Translations under genes and position numbers: made by a program
Assembly (NCBI GenBank): GCA_015680685.1
Contig: MNCI01003028.1
Location: 253,163 to 317,162, forward strand
Length of the DNA stretch: 64,000 nt
Origin: Gnetum montanum
Taxonomy: Eukaryota > Streptophyta > Gnetopsida > Gnetales > Gnetaceae
Direction of reading: 5' to 3'
The notes under the pieces: generated by a model
What the model saw: only the letters and a program-made list of their open reading frames with translations
Told to the model about the DNA's origin: nothing
The model's database searches: none
Part shown: in pieces, positions 54,700 through 64,000 of the stretch
Layout of the letters: the number at the start of each line of letters is the position of its first letter
Position numbering within the stretch: position 1 is the first letter of the stretch

Positions 54700-57230
54700 T
54701 AATATATAATACATTGCACATTGAATAAATAATCATCTCTCCTTCTTTGTACAAAATAATTGGAGGCGTAGTACACATGATAATCCACCAGTCCCTCAAT
54801 AGTTTTGCATCGTATATGTTGATCCTAATGAGTATATACCGAACTTTACCTTTATCCTCCACTAGGAAGAATAGTTGCATTGGCATGATTTAGAAGGTAA
54901 TAGTGTTACCTCCTAATCACTCTATTCTGGGCATGCTTCTTTGTGATCTCACACTAATTAGTATGCAACACTTACAGGTAGAGTACGTTGTGCATGATCA
55001 TGAATCAAGAGAGTATCAACCCATAGAGGCACAACGTCAAAGGGATTTACAACAGAAGAGATGTTATGAATCCATGAAGGGAAAGTTGTCACATAATGTC
55101 CCACATGTCCTAAGTGAAAATGAGGATGGTGAACTTGCCTCAAGTAGTCGCCCACACAATGATGTTCCTCCTATTGACTTTAGTCAAGGGGTTGTGTATC
55201 AAAATCTTCACTCAACTATCCATAACCCATAGTTTGGGATCGACATACACAAAGGATCTAAAAAAGGAACATGAACACATGACAAAGATGAACATTCTGA
55301 TCGTAACCATGATCGAGGCCATGACCACTGAAGAGAAGGTAACATGCGTCATCGTGGTGACAATCCTCTTTCTTCTCCACCTTCATCATCTCCTTCACCC
55401 TCTCCTTCAGGATCTGGACACAATCATAAAGAAAAAGACCATGAGGATAAGGGTAGGCGAAATGGGAGTCATAGATGAAACAGTTAGGAAAGGGGATGAG
55501 GGCACTCTTGAGAATTACAGCATAGAAGAAGGGAGAGTCAGGAACAACATAGGCATCATAGACACCACAGACAGGATGATCATGATGAACCCCTACTCAC
55601 TACTCAAAGTATGCTAGACATACTGAGGCTATTAGAATCCCAACAAGGCACCAAAAAGATAGTAGGATCAAGAGATTAGACATGAACAACATCCCACGAT
55701 TTGAAGGGGGATACAATGCTAATCCTCAAAATCATCTACAAGCATTCCATGATGCATGTGCCTTACAAAACATAGAAAACAAATGGAAAAAACTAAAGTT
55801 GTTCCCAAGGACACTAGTGAAAGAAGTGGAGAGCTGGTATTGGTCCTTAGAACTAGAATCCATTTGTAGGTAGAGTACCATGTTAGAATTTTTTAACGAT
55901 AAGTACCAAACGTACTCCCAAGTGTCCAACCTATGAAAGCAAACCAAAGGATGGAAACAAGGAGGGCATGAACCCTTGGATGCTGCCATGGGCTAATATT
56001 ATGCACTATTACATCATTGTCCTAGCCATGGTTATTCGCAGAGGGATCAACTATGTCATCTCGTAGATTGGCTTAGGCATGAAACGCGAAGAACCCTTGG
56101 GACATATGCCCAAGGAAGGCTATCTGAGCTTAGGACCCATCAAGTAAAAATATTATTGGGGCAAGTTGCTACAGAGGAATGTGAGCTAAGGAAAAGAAAG
56201 AGTATGGAGGAATATAAAAAGATCCTTCCCTCTGAAAGAAGGGAGTAAGATTTTGTAAGGATGAAGAAGAGTCACCACTCAAAGAGATGGTGAATAGGAA
56301 AAATTTTCCTATTTAAAATTTGGCATTAGAAGTATTGAAAAAGGTAGAAAAAATGTGGGACTCCCTAGATAATATATTTCAAATTGTTCTCAAAATAGTA
56401 GAGGAGTTTAGAGAGCAAGGTAGTGAACAGGAAAAGAGAAAAAAGAGAGAAGCGAAATATGTACGCAACAAGGGTAAGGGCAAAGTTGCTATCATCAAAG
56501 AGGTTGTGGATTTGGATATAGACAATGATAGTGGATGTGAGATATGCCAATACAACCATCCTAAGGGATGTTTCCCTATAGTCTCACATCTACAGGAGTC
56601 TAGGGTGTATGCACTCAACCCATGATTGAACAGAAGGTAAACACCTCGAAGGTTACCTTATCCCCAAGTTAACTAAGACAGTTCCACCAACCCTTAATGT
56701 ATTATCCAAGTGGAACTCCACCACAACCAACTAAGTAGTGTCAACAGTGGTAGCACCCACAATCATGGGGAATGCCACCACCATGGCAAAAGTATCCTTA
56801 CTGTCAACTTGGCCTATATGGATATTATGTGTAGCAGCCAATCTTTTCACATGACTCTACTGATCGCATCACCCCTCAACCTTACTACCAAACACATGAG
56901 TATTATAGGACTCCTTCTCCTAGGGGTGATGTTCCACAAACATACCATCCTTCTCATTTGACTGCATCTCTTCCACCCTTAACTCCATTACCACCTGCTC
57001 TAGCCATGCAAGGTGAGCTCCCTATCCAGCTGCAATAATGCAATACTACAAGGGCTATTAATTCTTACCCTACTATTGGTCCAAAAAATCACACAAAGAA
57101 GATATATTTCTTTAGAACCAATAGTCCAACTAAGTCCTTACAGTCACAAGTGGCTAATTCTTCAAACACTTCATCACCAAACAAAACTTCAGAACTTCCT
57201 TCAACACAAAGGCCACATTCAATGCATATG
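54700..57230 (+). pseudogene. Element E gag and linker, decayed
   Basis: The N-terminal module (ESREYQPIEAQRQRDLQQKR) lies in the open stretch 54903-55232, followed by a His/Ser-rich region. The capsid domain RFEGGYNANPQNHLQAFHDA, FPRTLVKEVESWYWSLE lies at 55682-55873. The C-terminal helices are broken by frameshifts, and 56320-56625 carries the Glu/Lys-rich part and the zinc knuckle CEICQYNHPKGCF, ending YALNP-stop exactly as in B. A Pro/Gln-rich linker follows. No start codon survives at the expected place. Confidence 0.78.
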
Positions 57231-57800
57231 GTCATGTTAACTCATGTCGTCACTGATTGGATAAAAGCTGGTCATCTTCCTAGGAAATTCTCTAATCTTG
57301 TGAGTCCTCTTATATATCTATAGATCATTGGGAACAAACCATGTAAAGCTATTTTGGATTTAGGTTTCAGTGTCAACTTAATCTCTCAAGAAATGTATGA
57401 AGCTTGGAACTTGCCTCCATTAAAAAAGAGTAACATTCATTTAGAGTTGGTCGACTAGTCCATCACTGTCCCATTACGACTAGTGGAGAACATTGTCACC
57501 ACTATTTATGGATGGTCATATCCAGTTGACTTCCTAGTGATTCAAGTGAACAACAGTAAAGGGAACTTCCCAATCATAATGGGAAGAGCATGGCTAAGCA
57601 CAATTGACATGTTCCTAGGAATTTGTGATCTTTCCTTGGAAATGTCAAAGGAAAATAAATTTGAAAAGATCAAGAAGAAGAAAGTTCCATGCATAGCATA
57701 TAGTGACACAGGGTGTAATTACATGCAGAAGTCATGGTTTGTATAATGTTTAACATTGCCTGCATGCAATCAATGTGCACAAGTGACTAATATACAAAGA
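57231..57800 (+). pseudogene. Element E aspartic protease
   Basis: Begins AILDLGFSVNLISQEMYEAW near 57348, with the Asp kept but Ser-Gly changed to Leu-Gly. It continues through the open stretch 57483-57746 with YGWSYPVDFLVIQVNNSK and FPIIMGRAWLSTI. Aside from the catalytic change the domain is well preserved and closest to that of element A. Confidence 0.75.
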
Positions 57801-58997
57801 TGCCTATATGTAGCAGCCACAAGATAAGAAGGAACCCAATGGCTAACAAATAATCAAGAGAGAAATTCAACTATATGCATGGAACCAACTGAGGGTTTAA
57901 CTTGCACTTACATCGATAACATAGATACATTAGAGCAAGCCCATCCCCAACTTCTAAGTCTTAACATTAAAAATATCAACTGGGGGAAGCTGGAAATCCC
58001 TGATAAGTTTAAGCAAGATCCCCTTAAGTTAAAACCATTACCCACCGATATGGAATACACATTTCTCAAGAATGAAAAATTGGTAATTATTAACACTAGG
58101 CTTGCTCCTCAACAAAAAGAGAGACTACTAAAAATGATAAACAAATGGTTGAAAGTCTTCGCTTGGTCATATCCTAAATTAACCAGAATAGATCCTAGGA
58201 TATGCCAATACAAAATTTATATTGATCCCTCCAGGAAGCCTCAACGACAACCATAGAGGTGACTTAACCCAAAGCTTAAGTAAGTGATTAAGGAAGAAAT
58301 TGAACAGCTTCTAAAAGCTGGATTTATATACCCCATTGCTGATAGTGAATGGGTTAGTACCTTAGTTATTTTGCCTAAGAAGGGAGGTAAATGAAGGGTG
58401 TGTATATATTTTAGGCTACTGAATATGAAAACATTCAAGGACCACTTTCCAATTTCATTCATTGACCAAGTCTTAGACACCATTACAGGGCATCGCTACT
58501 ATAGTTTTCTGGATAGGTATAGTGGGTACAACCAAATTCAAATAGCCCTAGAAGACTAAGCCAAGACTACGTTCACCAGTCCTTGGGGAACATTTGCATA
58601 CAAAAAAATGCCATTTGACTTGTGCAATGCCCCTACAACATTTCAACAATTAGTTCTAAGCATATTCCAATAGTAGATAGGAAATGGTTTGAAAGTCTTC
58701 ATGGACAACTTCTCCACTTACGAAGCAAACTTTGATCAAGCCTTGGAACGGTTAGAGCAAGTACTAAAGTAGTGTGTAGAAACTAACTTAAGGCTCAACT
58801 GGTAAAAAATATATTTAATTATTCAAGAAGGCATCATATTAGGGCATAAGATTTCACAAATAGGGATAAAGGTAGACCCTAAAAAGATTAAAATCATCCA
58901 AGGAATCACTCGGAAACCTGAAATTGTAAAAGATATTTGGTCATTCTTTGGACACACTGGCTACTACAAATGGTTTATTGAGAACTTTTCAAATTTA
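57801..58997 (+). pseudogene. Element E pre-RT segment and reverse transcriptase, cut by F
   Basis: The open stretch 57879-58256 is the pre-RT segment (IPDKFKQDPLKLKPLPTDME, then KVFAWSYPKLTRID). In the same frame after stops follow IKEEIEQLLKAGFIYPIADS, SEWVS, FLDRYSGYNQIQIA, PFDLCNAPTTFQ and the catalytic region VFMDNFSTY, where the second Asp is Asn. It ends in FGHTGYYKWFIENFSN, just before RNase H, at the edge of element F. Confidence 0.82.
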
Positions 58998-59841
58998 TGG
59001 GACACGATATCGCATCGGCCGCGATATCGCATCCGCCATGATATCACATCCCCCACGATATTGCATCCCCCATGATATTGCGTATGCGATATCGCAGTCC
59101 ATTGCCATGTCTATGAATAAGAGGCAACTCTCCCTTGTTTAACATTAGAGTGATATTGTAGCTAAACTTTGATAGTTTGATCTCTCCAGAGATAGATTAT
59201 TTTTCCCGTGTATACCTGTAGTGTGGTGAATGTAATTGTATGGCATCCTTTATTCGAGTGTGACATACTTGGACACGCTCATGATCAGCAATAAAGATTG
59301 AGATTACTTCATCATTGCAGCATTCACTTTGTTTATTTATTTATTTAATTGTTATTTACTTCTTTCCTAGTTAATCTCTTCTTACCTTTATCTCACATTA
59401 AAACCCGGAATGAATACGACTTGATTACAAGCAATTAAGTGTGACTACTTGGTAACCCAGTAGTGTACCTAGGATCTACGCTTGGTAATCCCAGTGGTAG
59501 TCATGCACGAAGTCCAAGATGTGTACGGATAATTAAGGAATGGATTCTCATCACACATAGGCTAGATTAGATTCTTTTACCCTTTCTCTCTTAGGTTAGA
59601 TAATATTACTTTCCATTGCCTTCAAGAGTAGCATTAGATTAGGAACCACATCATACACCTCACTCTGGACTAAACCATACGTGACAAATATAATACTAGT
59701 CCATGTGGGAAGATAGCAAACTGCAACCTAAGGATAACTTTCTAGGTGCCACAACTAGTCCTTCTACAGAGTTCGACCAGATCACACGTGAAAACGCTTG
59801 TATTCGTATGGTTGAGTGTAGGGATACCTCACCACTCATCA
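58998..59841 (+). repeat. Element F 5' LTR (844 bp)
   Basis: Starts TGGGACACGATATC, immediately after element E coding sequence, and ends CTCATCA. It has a dense GATATC array and a TATA-like TATGAATA at 59112-59119. It is more diverged from A and B than they are from each other. Confidence 0.82.
59006..59119 (+). promoter_or_regulatory. GATATC-type array and TATA-like box, element F 5' LTR
   Basis: GATATC at 59006, 59023, 59040 and 59088, GATATT at 59058 and 59074. Spacings are 17, 17, 18, 16, 14. TATGAATA follows at 59112-59119. Confidence 0.68.
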
Positions 59842-59842
59842 T

Positions 59843-59860
59843 TGGCACCGTTGTCGGGGA
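59843..59860 (+). other. Element F primer-binding site (tRNA-Asp type)
   Basis: TGGCACCGTTGTCGGGGA, two transitions from the canonical site, one base after the LTR. Confidence 0.88.
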
Positions 59861-59989
59861 TGGTGCTAGTTATCTAGATTAGTTATATCATACAAGGTCG
59901 CTATAAAGAACTTAACGATATATCTTTTAGAAAAATAAATTATAAAAAGTCACATCCAAATTCACACACAACTACACAACAATTCCTCT

Positions 59990-61970
59990 CCTACAAGATG
60001 ATAATAATGCCACACTTAGTGAAGTTCATCGAAGAACCAACGAACTATATGACGATGAAGATTGGAGTATAAAACTTGAAGTGGGAGTTTCTTATAAACA
60101 TGAACAAAAGCAACATCATCTTAGCACATGAAGGTATAACTTACCCAATGACAATGAACCCCCACTGGCCACTACAAGCCTAATGCAAATACAAGAGGCT
60201 ATTCAAATCTCACGTAGGCATCGTAAAGAGAGCCATCTACCCAGGCTTAATCTAAACAACTTTCCTAAATTTTCAAGAGGATATGACTTATATCCATATC
60301 AACATTTACAAGCCTTCTACAATGCCCGCACATAGAATAACATTGATAATGAGTGGAAAAAACTTAAGCTCTTTTCTATGACACTCGTTGACCAAGCAAA
60401 AGTATGGTATAGATCGTTAAAACAAAATTCGATATGACGTTGGTCAACAATGGTAGAAGTCTTTAATGAAAAATATCAAACCTACACAAGAGTGTTCGCC
60501 TTGAGGAAACAAATCCAAGGATGGAAACAAGCACAACATGAACCCTTGGACATGGCCTTAGAAAGATATTATGCATTATTAAATAGTTGTCCAGGCCATG
60601 GGTTTTCCAAGGAAAGGCTAATGTACAATATCATTGGTGGGCTTCGTGATGCAACAACAGAGACCTTAGGAATGTATGCCTAAGGTCAACTATACAAACT
60701 ACGAACCCATCAAGTCCAAGAGCTTATTAAGTAGGTAGCAAAAGAAGAAGGAGATATTGCTAGATGGGAAAGTGTTGAAAAACATCAACAGGACCAAAAT
60801 CTCAACTTAACAAAGTTCCATGATCATAAGAGGGAGAAATCAACCAATCAAAAGGAGAAAGAACCATCTTTTCTGATACAACAATCATTAGAAGAAGCTG
60901 AGGCAAAGATCAATAAGATGTTGGAATGGACGTATCAAAATTGTGGAGAATTTATCAATATTATTGAAGATATATTTTTGACAACCCAAGAAGTAGGACC
61001 AAACATTAGACAATAGAAAAGAAGGGATAAAGAAAATAAGAGCTCAACTACCAATCATACGTATGAATGCAACATATGCCTATACGATCACCCCAAGGGC
61101 CAATGCCCAATATTATTACATTTACATGAGCATTGGGGAAACATGTTACATCTAGAGTTCATACAAAGATACTATGTTCGATCACAGTGGCAACAATCCC
61201 AGTCGTGGGGGAGACCACCAGTGGACTGGAGACACCCTTCATCTTATCCGAATCCAAATTCTTATCTTGTTCAACATCCTATTTCACCAACAGGGCCAAC
61301 ATACTCTATCTCACCATAATACCCTTCTCCTCAATACTATCAACCCATGCCTCCAACACAACCACCACCTTGTGCACCTTACACTCCTCCTAACTTTTAG
61401 CATTCTCATTCTTTTCCTACTTCTACATCACCACCAACTGTTCCTAAAGTGTCTGCACCACCGCAACAACCCACGAACGTTACTTGTGCTACTTCTTCCA
61501 ATAGTAGTGAAAAGCCTCCTCAACATCCAAAGTGCCCCTTCTTTAAACATGGCCGCAAGAAGGGACAACACAATTCTGAGGCCACTGCATCTTCCAACTT
61601 AGCACAAGTCCCACACTGTGGTGCACTCTTACCTTCGAACCCAATGCCTCATGTAACTTCATCAAGGCCACCAACTCACACTCCAACAACAATATGGCCC
61701 AATGAACATAACTGTGGAGAGTGACAACCCAATCCTTGCATACTATCTAACGGTCTTAAATATCATAGTGGGTCAACTCGTTATCCCTGAACTACATCGT
61801 ACAAATTACCTGACTATGCTCATTATAATCAAGTGTGTGAAACCTGATGGGGTAAACATGATCAAGCTAGAATATTTCCAACATGCAAGGATCCTCATCT
61901 TCCATTTATTAATCCTTGCCATCCTCAACTGATTAGTTATGGGGGATATCCCCCATTTTAATAATAGGCA
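59990..61970 (+). pseudogene. Element F gag and Pro/Gln-rich tail
   Basis: The capsid domain is recognisable: LNLNNFPKFSRGYDLYPYQH, then KLKLFSMTLVDQAKVWYRSL, then the open stretch 60450-60683 (MVEVFNEKYQTYTRVFALRK, PGHGFSKERLMYNI, GGLRDATTETLGMYA). The zinc knuckle CNICLYDHPKGQC lies near 61068. A Pro/Gln/Tyr-rich tail follows to about 61960, partly open at 61449-61724. Compared with the other copies, the N-terminal RDYHPT module is absent. A few stops interrupt the frame. This is a separate, more diverged subfamily. Confidence 0.75.
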
Positions 61971-62953
61971 GGATTAATAAATATTTTTCATTTTTCTTTA
62001 ATTTTTATATTTTTGTTTTCTAGTTTTTCATTTTTCAACTTTTTGTTTTATCTTTTTTATCTTTTTTTGTTTTTGTCTTTTTACATTTTTGTAAGTAATC
62101 TCATCTATGAATAAAACACTCATGTGGATCATTGGTTGAGGTGTGTTCTATGTTATTAAGTCATGAGTGATCAATTATTTCGATAGTGAGCCCATTACAC
62201 CCACTCATCCATTCTACAAATAAGAGGTTCTGTTTAAGGATACAATGATATTCTTGACATTTTGAAAACTTAAAATTAATTTTGTGTTCATTTTACCTAG
62301 AATGAAGAAGGATGAACCAAGAGGGAATGATTAGGGTGTAACATCAAGGGGACTTATGGATTCTCTTTGGTGACCTCTGTGGGAGTTATCATGCAACGTG
62401 GTTGTACTAAGATCCTTGTAGATCTAACGAAAAATGGGAGTAAGAGTAATAAAAAAGGCACTAAAAATTAATGTTATTCTAGGGGGTCCCACTAGAAAGA
62501 CATGCACCCATGCCTGAAGGTTGGCAGCTTCTCTAGATTCAGTATTCAAAAAAAAAAGAGAAAAAGAAACAGGAAGTGCTATGAAACAAGAATCACTTCT
62601 CCCTTGCATAAAATGCCAAGTGATCGTACGCCTTGTTGTTATGGTACTCTCATAGTCACTCATCATGGGATGAAACAATGCAATTTCACTAATTAGAGGA
62701 ATGGACTTGGCCCTAATCTTGGAACAATGGGGTAATGACACCTTAATTATTCTTTACACATAGGATTCACTGTGCCCTAAGTTAGTTACCTCATGTCCCA
62801 ATCTCTATGATCCCTTTATATAGTTCATCTCATCTCACTGTTCGTGTAATTGTAGCTCGTGTCCTGTGTAGCATATAATATTCACCTCATTATGGTGATA
62901 TTTACATGTGTGTGTTTTGTGGAGTGAGTGTGGATTACATTTAACCCTTCTAG
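61971..62953 (+). other. Element F T-rich tract and 3' noncoding region
   Basis: GATTAGTTATGGGGGATATC at 61931-61950 resembles the internal polypurine-like site of A. A T-rich tract runs from about 61975 to 62095. The rest is non-coding; the 105-codon minus frame at 62424-62741 has no recognisable domain. Confidence 0.5.
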
Positions 62954-63030
62954 TGCCTACAGACACTTTAAGTGTGGTTACACAAGGGCATTATAGGTTG
63001 GAACCTGCTTTGGGGAGGATCCACTTGTGT
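62954..63030 (+). other. Conserved 3' block, element F copy
   Basis: GTGCCTACAGACACTTTAAG to CTTTGGGGAGGATCCACT. It matches the blocks in A, B and C although F's LTR and gag are more diverged. Confidence 0.6.
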
Positions 63031-63343
63031 AATCTTTTGTAATTCTCACTTATGACATTGCTCACACACACCATTTCTTACCCTCAGCATAATTTTTAAA
63101 TTATTTTCTTTCCTTCCTATTATCCCTCTGAATTTTAACGTTCTGATGTACCATTACAAACCCTTTTTCTTACCACCCAAGGTTTTATTGGTAAAATCCA
63201 CACTGTCATCCTTAGTTGTGCCTCTAAATGTAATTCAATTTCCCTAGAACCCTTGATAATAGCCAATGTCCTTGATTTACAACATTTATTTCAAGAAAAT
63301 TCCTGCAAAATTTCATCTTTTTGTTGTTGTGCCTCACATCACT

Positions 63344-64000
63344 AATGTATCGTATGTGATATCGTGTCCCTACCACCTATAAATAGGTCACACCCCCCCC
63401 CCCCCCCCCCCCCNCGTCATTTTGTCATTCACACAAGGGGAGTTTTTGAAATTTTTCTCTATGACTTGCAATTGAGTGACCTTTGCTTTTCTCACTACAT
63501 CTTACTCGCTGGTACTCCAATTTTAATTCCGTTTGAACTTGCTTGAACCCGGAGTGTTCAGCTTAGCCGTGGAGGAGGGACACTTGCTGAAAAGTGCCTA
63601 ACTTTTTTTGAAATTTATCATCGTCCAAAGGACATCAGCTAGGGTAATTAACTATAACACTTAGAATAATTGTTCCTAAATATCATTTAATTCCTAGGTA
63701 TATCGGGAAACTAAAATGGAAACCACCTAAGTCATAGGACTCATTATTACAAACTTTTGGGCACTATCACACATGATAACATAAGATCATTAATTAAGGC
63801 AAGCAGTAAGGTATAACTTAACTTCAAAAACACCCTTACTAACTGTTGGCGACCATTTAGGATGCGACCGCCAATGAGTGTCCTCGAACAAGATTTAAGT
63901 GCCTACTAGTCTCTGGCTACAGCAAGGCCTGGATACCTCCAAATAGACTCAATACTTAATGTGAGTATGTGTGTGTGCTGTTACGGCGTGCGGTTGTGAG
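63344..64000 (+). repeat. LTR-like start G, running off the window
   Basis: TAATGTATCGTATGTGATATCGTG, then TATAAATA at 63378-63385. The following sequence does not match the LTRs of A-F, so it could be another family with a similar promoter. A run of 21 C and one N at 63393-63414 sits just after the TATA box. No primer site is reached before the window ends, so the LTR call rests on promoter layout only. Confidence 0.4.
63358..63385 (+). promoter_or_regulatory. GATATC site and TATA box in LTR-like region G
   Basis: GATATC at 63358-63363, 20 bases before TATAAATA at 63378-63385. Confidence 0.5.

Larger units (their letters stand above)
53737..58997 (+). mobile_element. Element E: LTR retrotransposon, 5' part to the RT/RNase H boundary
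   Basis: Has 5' LTR, mutated primer site, gag, linker, protease, pre-RT segment and RT. At 58997 it is cut by element F, and its remainder lies outside the window. AP to RT (57483-58995) is one reading frame with stops only. It is inserted in a minus-strand chromoviral integrase; the left pentamer is GCTAG, and its partner is not visible. Confidence 0.88.
58998..63343 (+). mobile_element. Element F: gag-only LTR retrotransposon inserted in E
   Basis: 5' LTR, primer site, gag, Pro/Gln-rich linker, T-rich tract, conserved 3' block, with no trace of protease, RT, RNase H or integrase. The coding part ends SYGGYPPF-stop near 61960 and the T-rich tract follows at once. Its 3' LTR is missing: about 310 bases after the conserved block the sequence changes to another LTR-like start at about 63344, where A, B and C have 700-780 bases. 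Confidence 0.82.

Noticed and set aside
61931-61955. TATGGGGGATATCCCCCA as an LTR boundary of F
   Set aside because: It resembles a polypurine tract, but no LTR sequence follows; a T-rich tract follows as after pol in A and C. The GGGGGATATCCCCC palindrome is noted as a hairpin only.
62424-62741. 105-codon minus frame in the F 3' region
   Set aside because: No recognisable domain and no counterpart in A, B or C; likely chance.

Overview
This window is plant nuclear DNA that is almost entirely transposable-element sequence in advanced decay. The clues are tRNA-Asp and tRNA-Met type primer-binding sites, Athila/Tat-like and chromoviral Ty3/gypsy domains, a Ty1/copia remnant, AT-rich spacers, and frames full of stops. 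Old, deeply nested elements suggest a large, slowly purged genome (a gymnosperm is plausible), but no species can be named from the sequence. I see no intact host gene, tRNA, rRNA or CRISPR array.

Layout. About 0.9-6.7 kb: a minus-strand Athila-like element (M1), primer-binding site at 6678-6695, 5' LTR running rightwards from 6699. 9411-16497: plus-strand element A, both LTRs and CTAAA target duplication, lacking RT-RNaseH-integrase. 17182-24114: relative B, ATTAC target duplication, longest gag frame, an 871-base assembly gap. 24.1-33.5 kb: minus-strand debris, namely a Tekay/Del-like integrase, a copia RNase H, an unrecognised decayed coding stretch and a CRM/Galadriel-like RT-RNaseH. 33562-42694: element C, GATGC target duplication, complete gag-AP-RT-RH-INT order, inserted into that chromovirus, whose AP and gag resume at 42.7-44.1 kb. 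44.5-46.0 kb: a GC-richer, unrecognised island. 47.4-53.7 kb: chromoviral gag with tRNA-Met-type primer site, its LTR split by solo LTR D (48347-49104) and by a 2.67-kb solo LTR (50129-52795, GTGTA duplication), then a chromoviral integrase. 53737-64000: a ladder of insertions, element E into that integrase, F into E's pol, and apparently a further LTR (G) into F.

A, B, C, E, F and solo LTR D form one superfamily: LTRs ending TGATGAG...CTCATCA or mutated forms, a tRNA-Asp-type primer site where visible, a gag with a CX2CX3HX4C knuckle, a T-rich tract after the coding part, a conserved block in the long 3' noncoding region and a CATGGGGGTA-like polypurine tract. Several copies (A, F, probably B) lack pol and would depend on proteins from relatives such as C or E, but the copies of RT seen in C and E are themselves inactivated.

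The most unusual signal is a cluster of GATATC palindromes, spaced about 14, 17 or 20 bp, just upstream of the TATA box in most of these LTRs, even where the rest of the LTR has diverged. It looks like a shared promoter module. Domain calls come from reading translated motifs by eye; no database search was possible.
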